The notes: generated from the letters alone by a model not told the origin. Positions 24,875 to 33,600 are shown, counted from the stretch's first letter. The stretch: DNA of 64,000 nt from Sediminicola luteus (GCF_002514735.1 NZ_KZ300477.1:125879-189878), one strand, 5' to 3'. A program made the numbers and translations.

Positions 24875-25462
24875 ATGGATCCCCAATTAAAAGGCTTTGT
24901 ACTATACGACCTCCTCAAAGTAAAGCTTCAGGAAATGACCGAGGATATGGAACGTTTCCAAAAAGGACTGGTGGTTTTGGCCGTGGTATTATTGGTTTTC
25001 CTCTTCGACTTTATGAACCATAACAAGCTGATTTTTATAGGCAACAAAGTCATAGGCACCCGCTTGGAAAACCCCGATTTTGCCGTTGATTTCAACAACT
25101 TTCCCAGTATTATCCTGATCATTTCGGTGATTTTGATGTGGTTTTTATCGAAAACCTTAGGGGCTATGCGCGAGGAAAAAGAGAACCTGGACGAACTTAT
25201 GCTCTTGGTACAAGAGCAATTCCCGAAGTTATTGGACTACGGGCGTTTTAAAAAACGGATAGCCGGTTACAACCGATTACTCGTCAACAAACATTATTGC
25301 TTAACCCTGCCCTTGGTCGTGCTATTTTTCGGTGTGGCTAAAATAGTAGCCCGTTTTAAACTGGTTGGTGACACCTCATTAGGCCATTTTATTTGGGGGG
25401 CCGATGTGGTTCTGGGGTTACTTTTAGCCTTAGTCTGTTTCCGGATGCTTAGAAAAAGTTAA
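24875..25462 (+). CDS. Hypothetical four-helix membrane protein
   Basis: I do not recognise this 195-residue protein. It has four hydrophobic segments, near residues 31-48, 78-96, 143-160 and 170-188. The central cytosolic part is charged (REEKENLDELMLLVQEQFPKL). There is no signal peptide, cofactor motif or clear domain. It is divergent from recX and convergent with the DUF3667 gene, from which it is separated by nine bases. Confidence 0.65.
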   Translation: MDPQLKGFVLYDLLKVKLQEMTEDMERFQKGLVVLAVVLLVFLFDFMNHNKLIFIGNKVIGTRLENPDFAVDFNNFPSIILIISVILMWFLSKTLGAMREEKENLDELMLLVQEQFPKLLDYGRFKKRIAGYNRLLVNKHYCLTLPLVVLFFGVAKIVARFKLVGDTSLGHFIWGADVVLGLLLALVCFRMLRKS

Positions 25463-25471
25463 GCTTAAAAG

Positions 25472-26257
25472 TTACTGTTCCGGTATGGGTATGGCACCTG
25501 AGATGATCATATAGGCCACCCCAATTACCATGGCAATTATAAATATGACCCCAAGCACAATAGCGAACAGCAGTAATTTTAAAATCATTTTCCAAAACCC
25601 CAAACGATATAGCCTGGCAAAAACATAGGTGTAGGCAATAATGGTAAGTAATGAGGCCACCCAATAAAACCTAGGATCAACCCATACGGTTAGCAAAAAG
25701 AATAGCGTAGTCGTTAAAAAAGTAATCCCTTGGGTATAGGCATTGGCGACCAAATGTTCCGAAAAATTATAGGGTTTCCGAAAAATCACCCATGTCATAA
25801 AAGAAAACAACGGAAGCATTAAATAGGTCATCAGGTTCATGTATTTCAACATAAAGGCCTGTATGGTCCTATTGAATTCCTTTTGGTTGAAAACCTCCTG
25901 ATTTTGATCAGGGTTTGCTTCGGCATAGCTATCACTCAAACCCGCAGTTAGTTCCAAGTACTGCTCATCGTAAATCGAATACACGAAAATCGAAAGGGCC
26001 ATACCAATGGTCATAAAGGTCAAAGGGTGCATATACCGCCTTCGAGTACCACCAAAGTATGCCTTTAAAAGAACATCGGGCTCTTTGATCATCCCCCTAA
26101 TGGTGCGGAAGTATTTGTTGTCCCAACCCAACACATTCTCGCCGAAATCCTTTAGTATCTGTTTTAAGGTGAGTCTATTTCGTATCACCTTGGCCCCACA
26201 ATGGGCACAGAACAAATGGGTTTCGGCTAGAGGTTCTTGGCAATTTTTACAGTTCAT
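25472..26257 (-). CDS. DUF3667 membrane protein with N-terminal zinc ribbon
   Basis: This 261-residue membrane protein has an N-terminal zinc ribbon with cysteines at 3, 6, 17 and 20 (CKNC and CAHC). An amphipathic region typical of DUF3667 (FGENVLGWDNKYFRTIRGMI) and about five TM helices follow (first near 80-96). The function of the family is unknown. The gene is convergent with the preceding membrane-protein gene and lies downstream of RNase E/G, whose terminator separates them. Confidence 0.75.
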   Translation of the reverse strand: MNCKNCQEPLAETHLFCAHCGAKVIRNRLTLKQILKDFGENVLGWDNKYFRTIRGMIKEPDVLLKAYFGGTRRRYMHPLTFMTIGMALSIFVYSIYDEQYLELTAGLSDSYAEANPDQNQEVFNQKEFNRTIQAFMLKYMNLMTYLMLPLFSFMTWVIFRKPYNFSEHLVANAYTQGITFLTTTLFFLLTVWVDPRFYWVASLLTIIAYTYVFARLYRLGFWKMILKLLLFAIVLGVIFIIAMVIGVAYMIISGAIPIPEQ

Positions 26258-26317
26258 AGTGGTCGGTTAATGAAGGGCCAAAGTAACCAAAATTGGAAGT
26301 TTTTTTGAATTGCGGGC

Positions 26318-26346
26318 AAAAAAAAAGCGCCACCGTTAGGTAGCGC
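26318..26346 (-). terminator. Intrinsic terminator of the RNase E/G gene
   Basis: On the minus strand GCGC-T-ACC-TAAC-GGT-G-GCGC forms a stem with a four-base loop and one internal mismatch, followed by nine T residues (A-run 26318-26326). Confidence 0.85.
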
Positions 26347-26352
26347 TTTGGG

Positions 26353-27900
26353 CTAATATATGTTTTTACCGTCTTTATCCTTAAAACGATAGTGCAGATA
26401 CGTAAACGCATCGCGTTCTTGGATCTTGATCCATTTTTTGTACTCAAGAAACCATTTAAACCGAATAGAAGGAAATCCTTTGGTAAGGTAAGCCGCGATA
26501 AAAGGGTGTATATGCAATACCACCTTACTATCTTTTTTCTTTCCGTTGAGCAACTTTTGAAGATCAGCTTGGATCTTATCGATCAGTACGATCGGGGCTT
26601 CAACTTCGCGCTTACCTCCATTGGGATCTTCTTCGGAGGTTTTGATTTTCATTTCGGGCCTAACCCGCTGTCTTGTAATCTGTATAAGGCCGAACTTACT
26701 CGGAGGCAAAATCTTGTGCTTGGCACGATCATCTTTCATTTCTTCCCTTAAATGGTCGAAAAGTTTTCTCCGGTTCTCCGATTTACCCATATCGATAAAA
26801 TCTACCACGATAATGCCGCCCATATCCCTTAGGCGCAACTGTCTGGCTATTTCTGAAGCGGCCAATAAATTCACTTCCAAGGCCGTATCTTCTTGATTTT
26901 TGGCCTTATTGGAGCGGTTTCCGCTGTTTACATCGATTACGTGTAGGGCTTCTGTATGTTCTATGACCAGATAAGCACCCCTACTCATGGATGCCGTTTT
27001 ACCGAAGGAAGTCTTGATCTGCCGTTCGATACCGAATTTTTCGAAAATCGGAACGGAAGACTTATACAATCTTACAATGGATTCTTTCTTGGGTGCAATT
27101 TCTTGCACATAATCTTTTACTTGACTATAAAGCGTTTCATCATCAACTACGATACCGGTAAAGGAATCGTTAAAAACATCCCTCAAAATAGAAGAGGCCC
27201 TGTTGAGCTCTACCAATACTTTGGAGGGGGTGGGTGCTTTATAGAGTTTTTTACACATGGAGACCCATTTATCCATCAGGTTCTCCAAATCTTTATCCAG
27301 TTCAGCGACTTTTTTGCCTTCGGCCACGGTTCTTATGATAACCCCGAAGCCTTTGGGTTTGATACTTTTTACCAATCGTTTTAAGCGCTCTTTCTCTTCG
27401 CGGCTCCCTATTTTTTGGGATACCGATACCCGGTCTGAAAAGGGTACCATGACCAAGTAGCGCCCAGCTATCGAAAGCTCGGAACTGATCCTTGGACCTT
27501 TGGTAGAGATAGGTTCTTTAACGATTTGTACAAGAATGGATTGGTTGGCTTTTAGCACATCCATAATGCTACCATTCTTATCAATATCTTTTTCGAAAGG
27601 AAAATCTTTTAAGGTATAATCACGGACTTTTCCCGTACTAACCTTTTTGATGAACTTTAGCATGGAAGACAGCTGTGGCCCTAAATCGTGGTAATGCAGA
27701 AATGCATCTTTTTCATAACCCACGTTTACAAAGGCGGCGTTTAGCCCGGTTACGGGTTTACGCACTTTGGCCAAAAGGATATCACCAACAGTAAAACTGT
27801 TATTGTCCTCTTCCTTGTGTAGTTCGATCAGTTTTCCTTCCTTGAGTAAGGCAAAATCGACGGCTTTGGAACTAGATCTTACGATTAATTCTCTATTCAC
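26353..27900 (-). CDS. rng: Ribonuclease E/G family
   Basis: This 515-residue endoribonuclease cuts single-stranded AU-rich RNA in rRNA maturation and mRNA decay. An S1 domain occupies about 38-125 and the RNase-H-like catalytic core follows. The metal-binding aspartates are in LHVIDVNSGN and GIIVVDFIDM. The length corresponds to the short RNase G form without the degradosome scaffold of RNase E. It begins with GTG at 27900. The upstream genes on the same strand are the 29-residue protein and HU. Confidence 0.92.
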   Translation of the reverse strand: MNRELIVRSSSKAVDFALLKEGKLIELHKEEDNNSFTVGDILLAKVRKPVTGLNAAFVNVGYEKDAFLHYHDLGPQLSSMLKFIKKVSTGKVRDYTLKDFPFEKDIDKNGSIMDVLKANQSILVQIVKEPISTKGPRISSELSIAGRYLVMVPFSDRVSVSQKIGSREEKERLKRLVKSIKPKGFGVIIRTVAEGKKVAELDKDLENLMDKWVSMCKKLYKAPTPSKVLVELNRASSILRDVFNDSFTGIVVDDETLYSQVKDYVQEIAPKKESIVRLYKSSVPIFEKFGIERQIKTSFGKTASMSRGAYLVIEHTEALHVIDVNSGNRSNKAKNQEDTALEVNLLAASEIARQLRLRDMGGIIVVDFIDMGKSENRRKLFDHLREEMKDDRAKHKILPPSKFGLIQITRQRVRPEMKIKTSEEDPNGGKREVEAPIVLIDKIQADLQKLLNGKKKDSKVVLHIHPFIAAYLTKGFPSIRFKWFLEYKKWIKIQERDAFTYLHYRFKDKDGKNIY

Positions 27901-28021
27901 CTTTATTGAGGTTTATATCTCTCCTGTGAAGAAAAGATAGATTAAACAATAAAATTAGGGTGCAGGTATAACTACCCGTCGAAATTCTCTATTGGAACCA
28001 ATATTTCAATGAACGTATAGA

Positions 28022-28058
28022 ACAAGAAAAAGTAGTGAAAACCACTACTTTTTCTTGT
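28022..28058 (-). terminator. 16-bp perfect hairpin overlapping a stop codon
   Basis: Arms 28022-28037 (ACAAGAAAAAGTAGTG) and 28043-28058 pair perfectly around a five-base loop. On the minus strand the first arm contains the last codons and the TAG stop of the 29-residue gene, so the hairpin forms at the very end of the coding region. The second arm is U-rich. Confidence 0.7.
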
Positions 28059-28134
28059 GTCGGTTCGCCCTTCTGCGCTTTTTACGCTTGTGGGTCGCCA
28101 CCTTATGTCTTTTTCTTTTTTTACCGCTTGGCAT
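28045..28134 (-). CDS. 29-residue AURKAIP1/COX24-type basic protein
   Basis: This very short gene encodes MPSGKKRKRHKVATHKRK followed by KRRRANRHKKK, more than half Lys or Arg. It matches the small AURKAIP1/COX24 domain proteins of Bacteroidota, related to the C-terminus of mitochondrial ribosomal protein mS38, and so is probably ribosome-associated (family knowledge and inference). It is 19 bases downstream of HU on the same strand, so the two are probably co-transcribed. Its stop codon lies inside a perfect hairpin. It is shorter than usual gene-finder cut-offs. Confidence 0.85.
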   Translation of the reverse strand: MPSGKKRKRHKVATHKRKKRRRANRHKKK

Positions 28135-28153
28135 ATGCGTTATTTTAAGGTTA

Positions 28154-28444
28154 TTACTTTACTTCTACGTTGCTCTTTACGCCTTCTACAAAAACCTTGG
28201 CAGGTTTAAAGGCAGGTATGTTATGTGCCGGAATTTTAATGGTAGTGTTCTTAGAAATGTTCCTACCTGTTTTTTCGGCACGTTTTTTAATGATAAAACT
28301 ACCAAATCCTCTTAAATACACATTGTCTCCGCTCTCCAATGAAGCCTTAACCTCGTCCATAAAAGATTCAACAGTGGCTTGTACATCTCCTTTTTCCATT
28401 CCCAGTTTATCTGAGATTCTCGATACAATATCAGCTTTCGTCAT
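28154..28444 (-). CDS. HU/IHF family DNA-binding protein
   Basis: This 96-residue nucleoid protein bends DNA as a dimer. The family fold is complete: an N-terminal helical pair (ADIVSRISDKLGMEKGDVQATVESF), the GDNVYLRGFGSF strand signature, and the beta-arm region RNISKNTTIKIPAHNIPAFKPAK with the DNA-intercalating proline. It is probably in one transcript with the 29-residue protein. Confidence 0.93.
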   Translation of the reverse strand: MTKADIVSRISDKLGMEKGDVQATVESFMDEVKASLESGDNVYLRGFGSFIIKKRAEKTGRNISKNTTIKIPAHNIPAFKPAKVFVEGVKSNVEVK

Positions 28445-28481
28445 TTTGGTACTTATATTTTACTTAGAATTTTTCGGGTTG

Positions 28482-28489
28482 CAAATATA
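28482..28489 (-). promoter_or_regulatory. -7 promoter element TATATTTG for HU
   Basis: Full TAnnTTTG match on the minus strand, giving HU a leader of about 33 bases. Confidence 0.6.
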
Positions 28490-28682
28490 AAAATTAAATT
28501 GAATCTTTTGATTTAAAACGGTTCATTTTTAAGGATATAAACCAAGTTGGGTTTGATGATTGACGGAATTGCCATTACAATTTTTCATTTTCACCATTTT
28601 CGAATTAAAACCTTCCGTTTTTGATTGAAAAAAGGGAAGAATCAAGTGAAAAGTACTCCGTTTCGACCAAAAGCATTTTTTT

Positions 28683-28738
28683 GTAACTAATCAATGTCAT
28701 CGGTTTTGAAGCGAAAATAGGGGTCACTGATTAGTTAC
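28683..28738. repeat. 11-bp perfect inverted repeat upstream of mutY
   Basis: GTAACTAATCA (28683-28693) and TGATTAGTTAC (28728-28738) are perfect reverse complements separated by 34 bases. They lie about 50 bases upstream of the mutY -7 element. This could be a protein-binding site pair or the remnant of a small mobile element. Confidence 0.6.
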
Positions 28739-28786
28739 CATTTTTTAAGAAACGACGTTTTATGCCAAATATTTAACCACTACCCC

Positions 28787-28794
28787 TATTTTTG
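28787..28794 (+). promoter_or_regulatory. -7 element TATTTTTG four bases before mutY ATG
   Basis: Full TAnnTTTG match separated from the ATG at 28799 by GGAT, which predicts a leaderless mutY mRNA. Confidence 0.65.
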
Positions 28795-28798
28795 GGAT

Positions 28799-29842
28799 AT
28801 GCGACCCACACCATTTTCTACCCAAATACAATCTTGGTACGATAAAAATAAGCGCGACCTACCTTGGCGAAATACCAACGACCCCTATAAAATCTGGCTA
28901 TCGGAAATCATATTGCAACAGACCCGGGTGGTTCAGGGCCTACCCTATTACCAAAAATTTATAGACAGCTTCCCCACAGTATCCGATTTGGCCAATGCAC
29001 AAGAACAAGAGGTTTTGGTGCTTTGGCAGGGCTTGGGCTATTATTCACGGGCCAGAAACCTGCACGCGGCGGCAAAAATGGTTCTGTCCGAATTCGATGG
29101 GGTTTTCCCAACCGATTACCAGAACCTGAAAAAATTAAAAGGCGTTGGCGATTATACCGCCTCTGCCGTTTCCTCGTTTTGCGCCCAAGAACCCCAGGCC
29201 GTGTTGGACGGGAACGTGTTTAGGGTATTGGCACGCTATTTCAATATTGACCTGGCCATAAACAGTACCCCCGGTCAAAAGTATTTTAAGCAATTGGCGC
29301 TTGATCTACTCGACAAAGACCAGCCGGGCAAACACAATCAAGCCATAATGGAATTTGGCGCCTTGCAATGCACCCCAAAATCGCCCGATTGCAACAATTG
29401 TCCGTTGAACACTTCTTGTCTGGCCATAAAACACGGCAAAACAGACCAGCTTCCGGTAAAACATAAAGCCAAACCAGCCCGAATGCGATTTTTTAATTAT
29501 TTGGTTAAGCTAGACCCCGATAATAATACCCAGATCCAAAAGCGTGAAGGCCCAGGTATCTGGCAGAACCTCTATGAATTCCCCTTATGGGAAAGTGATG
29601 CCGCAATTGACACGCATGAAGTGGAGACCTATCTGAATACACATGTCACGGATAAATTTGTAAACCTATCCAGGTTCAACGACAAACCGAAGATCCACAA
29701 ATTATCCCATCAGCATTTATACGCCACTTTTTGGATCTTGGAAATTGAAAAGCCAATTACCGACCCCATCGCTTGGCAGGACTTGGATAAATATCCGATG
29801 CCCGTACTATTGACCGATTTTATAAAAGCGTTCAAAATTTAG
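28799..29842 (+). CDS. mutY: A/G-specific adenine glycosylase MutY
   Basis: This base-excision repair enzyme removes adenine opposite 8-oxoguanine; it has 347 residues. The helix-hairpin-helix LKGVGDYTAS, the catalytic Glu in LSEIILQQTRV and Asp in VLDGNVFRVL are present. The iron-sulfur loop C-x6-C-x2-C-x5-C is complete (CTPKSPDCNNCPLNTSC). A C-terminal NUDIX-like 8-oxoG recognition domain occupies about 230-345. It heads the mutY-ssb-gldE-gldD cluster, an order known from gliding Flavobacteria. Confidence 0.95.
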   Translation: MRPTPFSTQIQSWYDKNKRDLPWRNTNDPYKIWLSEIILQQTRVVQGLPYYQKFIDSFPTVSDLANAQEQEVLVLWQGLGYYSRARNLHAAAKMVLSEFDGVFPTDYQNLKKLKGVGDYTASAVSSFCAQEPQAVLDGNVFRVLARYFNIDLAINSTPGQKYFKQLALDLLDKDQPGKHNQAIMEFGALQCTPKSPDCNNCPLNTSCLAIKHGKTDQLPVKHKAKPARMRFFNYLVKLDPDNNTQIQKREGPGIWQNLYEFPLWESDAAIDTHEVETYLNTHVTDKFVNLSRFNDKPKIHKLSHQHLYATFWILEIEKPITDPIAWQDLDKYPMPVLLTDFIKAFKI

Positions 29843-29850
29843 TATTTTTG
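29843..29850 (+). promoter_or_regulatory. -7 promoter element TATTTTTG for ssb
   Basis: Full TAnnTTTG match starting right after the mutY stop codon. It would give ssb its own transcript with a leader of about 24 bases. Confidence 0.55.
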
Positions 29851-29878
29851 ATATTACCTTATTAAAAAGCAAAAGGAA

Positions 29879-30337
29879 ATGAGCGGTACACTGAACAAGG
29901 TTATGTTGATCGGTCACTTGGGTGACGAGGTAAAAATGCACTATTTCGAAGGAGGTGGCTGCATTGGCCGTTTTCCTTTGGCAACCAATGAGACCTATAC
30001 CAGTCGGCAGACCGGCGAACGGGTTACCAATACCGAATGGCACAATATCGTAGTTCGGAATAAAGCCGCCGAGATTTGTGAAAAATATCTCTCGAAAGGT
30101 GATAAAATATATGTGGAAGGCCGTCTAAAAAACCGCCAATGGCAAGGCGAGGATGGCAACACCCGCTATACCACCGAGGTGCACGTGCTGGAGTTTACCT
30201 TTTTGTCCGATAAAAAAGACGGACAAATGGCACAACCGACCCAACAAACCTCGCAACCGAATGTTCAGCCGAGTCAGCCCGCACCGAGCGCCCCCGCTGC
30301 CCCGGCCCAATCGGAAGAAGACGACCTACCCTTCTAG
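29879..30337 (+). CDS. ssb: Single-stranded DNA-binding protein
   Basis: This 152-residue protein binds ssDNA as a tetramer in replication and repair. The OB fold covers residues 1-108 (LNKVMLIGHLGDEVKM, TEWHNIVVRNKAAEICEKYL, GDKIYVEGRLKNRQW). A Pro/Gln/Ala-rich linker leads to the acidic tip EEDDLPF that recruits partner proteins. It lies 36 bases after mutY and has its own promoter-like element. Confidence 0.95.
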   Translation: MSGTLNKVMLIGHLGDEVKMHYFEGGGCIGRFPLATNETYTSRQTGERVTNTEWHNIVVRNKAAEICEKYLSKGDKIYVEGRLKNRQWQGEDGNTRYTTEVHVLEFTFLSDKKDGQMAQPTQQTSQPNVQPSQPAPSAPAAPAQSEEDDLPF

Positions 30338-30342
30338 TTTTG
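30335..30342 (+). promoter_or_regulatory. -7 element TAGTTTTG for gldE
   Basis: Full TAnnTTTG match whose first three bases are the ssb stop codon. It lies 15 bases before the TTG start of gldE. Confidence 0.5.
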
Positions 30343-30357
30343 AACCCCTGTTGAATT

Positions 30358-31683
30358 TTGGACCCCGACCCTTATCCCTTATCGGCCTTAGCATTTGCCT
30401 TAGACGGTTTTTTTACCACTAAGATTATCGTCTTGGCCCTACTCTTGTTATGCTCGGCCATGGTATCTGGTGCCGAAGTGGCTTTTTTTGGTATTTCGAG
30501 CACGGACCAAAAAGAAATGGAGGAAAACGGGACTGTACGCGATAAGTGGGTCTTGAAACTTTTGGAAAAACCTAGAAAATTATTAGCCACGATCCTGATT
30601 GCCAATAATGCCCTGAATATTGGGGTAGTGCTTCTGTTATCTAGTCTGGGGGACAGTCTTTTCCCTAAAGTCGATCAAATTTGGTTCGGCTTTGTATCGG
30701 TCCGTTTTTTACTGGAAATCGTACTGGCCACTTTTCTGATCCTATTGTTCGGGGAAATTTTACCAAAAATATACGCCAACCGTAATCGGATCAGTTTTTC
30801 CCGTTTTATGGCGCTGCCGCTGCGCGTGCTTCAGACTATATTTTACCCATTGAACACCCCTATGGCCAAGTTTTCGGGCTATTTTTACAACCGCTTGGGC
30901 AAGCAACGATCCAGTTTGAACGTAGGTACCCTTTCCCAAGCCTTGGAGCTCACCTCCGAAGGCGACACCACGGTAGAGGAGCAAAAGATTCTCGAAGGCA
31001 TCGTTTCCTTTGGCCAGACCGACACCAAGCAGGTAATGCGGCCACGAATCGACATTTTTGCCCTGAATAGTGAGGCCCAATTCCCAGAGGTTATCAACGA
31101 GATCAAAAAACACGGATACTCCCGTATTCCGGTGTTCTCTGAAAATATAGATACCATAACAGGAGTGCTTTATGTAAAAGATCTACTCCCCTTTTTGGAC
31201 AAGAAAAATTACGACTGGCTCTCTTTGATACGGGAACCTTATTTTGTGCCCGAGAATAAAAAACTCGACGACCTTTTGGCGGAATTCCAAGAGAAAAAAA
31301 TCCATTTGTCCGTAGTGGTCGATGAGTATGGTGGTACTTCGGGTATTGTGACCTTGGAAGATATTATTGAGGAAATCGTAGGCGATATTTCGGATGAGTT
31401 CGACGACGAAGACCTGATTTATTCCAAAATAGACGAACACAATTATGTCTTTGACGGAAAAACCAATCTAAAGGATTTCTACCGGGTCATTGCCCTCGAA
31501 GACGACACTATTTTCGAAGATAACAAAGGCGAATCGGAAACCATTGCAGGTTTTGTACTCGAAATTGCAGGAAACTTTCCTAAACGCGGGGAAAAAGTGC
31601 TTTTTCAAAATTATCAGTTCGTAGTCGAGAGTCTGGACAGAAAACGCTTAAAACAAATCAAAATTACCTTACCCAATGCATAG
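30358..31683 (+). CDS. gldE: Gliding motility-associated protein GldE
   Basis: This inner-membrane protein of the CNNM/CorC (hemolysin-like) family has 441 residues. Three or four TM helices (first about 20-42, in the DUF21 domain) are followed by a CBS pair (about 215-335, including VVVDEYGGTSGIVTLEDIIEEIVG) and a C-terminal CorC_HlyC domain. In gliding flavobacteria GldE supports the type IX secretion/gliding machinery together with GldD. It begins with TTG, as the conserved MDPDP start suggests. It overlaps gldD by eight bases. Confidence 0.9.
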   Translation: MDPDPYPLSALAFALDGFFTTKIIVLALLLLCSAMVSGAEVAFFGISSTDQKEMEENGTVRDKWVLKLLEKPRKLLATILIANNALNIGVVLLLSSLGDSLFPKVDQIWFGFVSVRFLLEIVLATFLILLFGEILPKIYANRNRISFSRFMALPLRVLQTIFYPLNTPMAKFSGYFYNRLGKQRSSLNVGTLSQALELTSEGDTTVEEQKILEGIVSFGQTDTKQVMRPRIDIFALNSEAQFPEVINEIKKHGYSRIPVFSENIDTITGVLYVKDLLPFLDKKNYDWLSLIREPYFVPENKKLDDLLAEFQEKKIHLSVVVDEYGGTSGIVTLEDIIEEIVGDISDEFDDEDLIYSKIDEHNYVFDGKTNLKDFYRVIALEDDTIFEDNKGESETIAGFVLEIAGNFPKRGEKVLFQNYQFVVESLDRKRLKQIKITLPNA

Positions 31684-32242
31684 AAGCTTCTTCGTATTCA
31701 TTTTGCTAACCGCCCTTGTCATCTCCTGCAAAGAGGAAGCCACCTTACCCAAGCCCAAAGGGGTATTGCGATTGGAATATCCAAATCCTAAAGTAGCCTC
31801 TTACGAAGACGCCTGTCCGTACACCTTCGAATACAATGGCCTGGCCCAAGTAAAAAAAGACAAAGGCTGTAACCTGACCTTGGAATACCCTAGCATGAAG
31901 GGCAGTATTTTCCTGACCTACAAGCCCGTGGAAGACAATCTGAAACAATTAATGATCGATGCCGACAAGCTGTCGTACGAACATGCGGCCAAGGCCGATA
32001 ATATTGTACCCCAAGTATTCGAAAACCCGGAAGACAAGGTGTACGGAGTGTTCTTTACCGTGACCGGAAATGCCGCTTCGCAGACCCAGTTCTATGTCAC
32101 CGATAGCATCAACCATTTTGTGACCGGCTCGGCCTATTTTAAGGTAAAACCGAATTACGACTCCATTTTGCCGGCCGCACATTATCTACAGCGCGATATC
32201 CGACATATTATGGAGACTTTGCGTTGGAACACACCACAATAA
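31676..32242 (+). CDS. gldD: Gliding motility lipoprotein GldD
   Basis: This 188-residue lipoprotein is needed for gliding and type IX secretion in flavobacteria. Signal peptide II ends at the lipobox VISC (Cys near residue 18). The conserved start of the mature protein reads PKPKGVLRLEYPNP. Translation is coupled to gldE through an eight-base overlap. Its molecular role is not established. Confidence 0.92.
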   Translation: MHRSFFVFILLTALVISCKEEATLPKPKGVLRLEYPNPKVASYEDACPYTFEYNGLAQVKKDKGCNLTLEYPSMKGSIFLTYKPVEDNLKQLMIDADKLSYEHAAKADNIVPQVFENPEDKVYGVFFTVTGNAASQTQFYVTDSINHFVTGSAYFKVKPNYDSILPAAHYLQRDIRHIMETLRWNTPQ

Positions 32243-32304
32243 ATTCCCATCGGGTTCTGGTACTTCAGGCGAATACCACTTTGGCTTTTTACACATGGTG
32301 AATC

Positions 32305-32404
32305 CTCTGTGAAACTCAGTGCTACTCCGTGAATCTTTGTGAAACAATACAAAATGCTAAAGTAACACAGAGGCCCGCAGAGAAAACGCAGAGCTACACT
32401 GAGA
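32305..32404. repeat. Opposed arrays of 10-bp units
   Basis: 32305-32344 is four exact decamers: CTCTGTGAAA, CTCAGTGCTA, CTCCGTGAAT and CTTTGTGAAA. 32365-32404 is four decamers of the complementary type: ACACAGAGGC, CCGCAGAGAA, AACGCAGAGC and TACACTGAGA. The two halves can pair as a long imperfect hairpin. The same family occurs at 858-1088. The gldD-rluE spacer (32243-32465) holds nothing else. Confidence 0.75.
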
Positions 32405-32465
32405 AATTCTATCAAGTTTTCTTTAAATTTCATGAGTCTTTTTTCCTCATCAATAAACTGAACGT

Positions 32466-33032
32466 ATGCCCCACTATTTACTATACAAACCTTTCGGCTA
32501 CTTAAGTCAGTTTAAGCGGGGCCCGCAAAAGCGGCGTAAAAAGCTACTAGGCGAATTATTTGACTTTGCCGAGGGTACCATGGCCATTGGTCGCTTGGAC
32601 GAAGCCTCGGAAGGGCTTTTATTGCTCAGCACCGATGGTATGGAAAGCGAACGTATTCGACAGGGCAGCTTCCCAAAACAATATTGGGTACAAGTAGATG
32701 GGAACATACAAACGGCGGCTATCGAGAAACTTCGAAATGGCATAGAAATCAATATTCATGGGCAATACTATACCACACAAAAATGTAGGGTTGAAAAACT
32801 GGACACCCCTCCGATACTACCCCCAAGATCAAAACCAGTACGCTCAGACCGACACGGACCAAGTAGCTGGATCAACATAACACTGACCGAAGGAAAGTTC
32901 AGGCAAATACGTAAAATGACGGCTGCCGTCGGTCACCCCACACTACGGTTGGTACGCCATAGTATAGGTATACTAAACCTAGCGGATATGCAACCCGGTC
33001 AAGTCATTGAAGTTTCGAAACTACTGCCTTGA
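32466..33032 (+). CDS. rluE: rRNA pseudouridine synthase, RluE type
   Basis: This 188-residue RsuA/RluB-family enzyme probably modifies U2457 of 23S rRNA. The catalytic aspartate lies in GRLDEASEGLLLLSTDG, and KFRQIRKMTAAVGHPTLRLVR is the family's C-terminal signature. It has no S4 domain, as is usual for RluE. It ends one base before the convergent DoxX-family gene, with no spacer at all. Confidence 0.85.
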   Translation: MPHYLLYKPFGYLSQFKRGPQKRRKKLLGELFDFAEGTMAIGRLDEASEGLLLLSTDGMESERIRQGSFPKQYWVQVDGNIQTAAIEKLRNGIEINIHGQYYTTQKCRVEKLDTPPILPPRSKPVRSDRHGPSSWINITLTEGKFRQIRKMTAAVGHPTLRLVRHSIGILNLADMQPGQVIEVSKLLP

Positions 33033-33455
33033 TCAGCTTTCCATTTTTAGGTAGTAATCCGCAGAATGTTTACCTGAGCCATAGACCAAAAAGAACAAAC
33101 AGATCAATAAGGTCATGGTGGCCAGTATGAGATTGGTACTATTCATCTCCCCCATAAAATTGATGCCGATGGCGCCTATCAATATGGGTAATTGCGCCAA
33201 AATGGCCCAACGGGTCAAGAGTCCAAAGGCAATGAGTATCCCTCCTATAAAATGCGCAGGGGCCACATAATGCATAATGAACATATCGCCCACCCAACCT
33301 TGGAAGGGACGCATCAATTCGACCAAAACCTCGCTATGGGTCACGAAATCGAATCCTTTATAAAAGAGAAAAGCACCTAGACCTATACGGAAAAGGTCGA
33401 GGGAATAATAGGTATGGGCATTGGCCCATTTGTTCAGATGTTTAATTGTCTCCAT
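33033..33455 (-). CDS. DoxX-family membrane protein
   Basis: This 140-residue protein has four TM helices (about 22-38, 55-85, 88-105 and 110-128) and the RIGLGAFLFYKG start typical of the DoxX/TQO small subunit-like family. Its function is unknown, though relatives have been linked to quinone or thiol redox steps. It is monocistronic, and its stop codon abuts that of rluE. Confidence 0.75.
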   Translation of the reverse strand: METIKHLNKWANAHTYYSLDLFRIGLGAFLFYKGFDFVTHSEVLVELMRPFQGWVGDMFIMHYVAPAHFIGGILIAFGLLTRWAILAQLPILIGAIGINFMGEMNSTNLILATMTLLICLFFLVYGSGKHSADYYLKMES

Positions 33456-33600
33456 TTGCCAGCCATTTAAAATTTCTATATAAAATACTCATTTTAAACG
33501 ACATAGAAAAACAAAACAAAGCAACACACCTCTAAAAAGCCTAATCAAACAACCTGATTTCCATTAGGCGAAGGTTATCGGCAAATCCAAAACCTAAAGG

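Larger units (their letters stand above)
28445..28798. other. Divergent intergenic region HU/mutY
   Basis: No gene is seen. It is AT-rich and holds the HU promoter at its left end, the mutY promoter at its right end, and an 11-bp perfect inverted repeat at 28683-28738. Confidence 0.75.
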
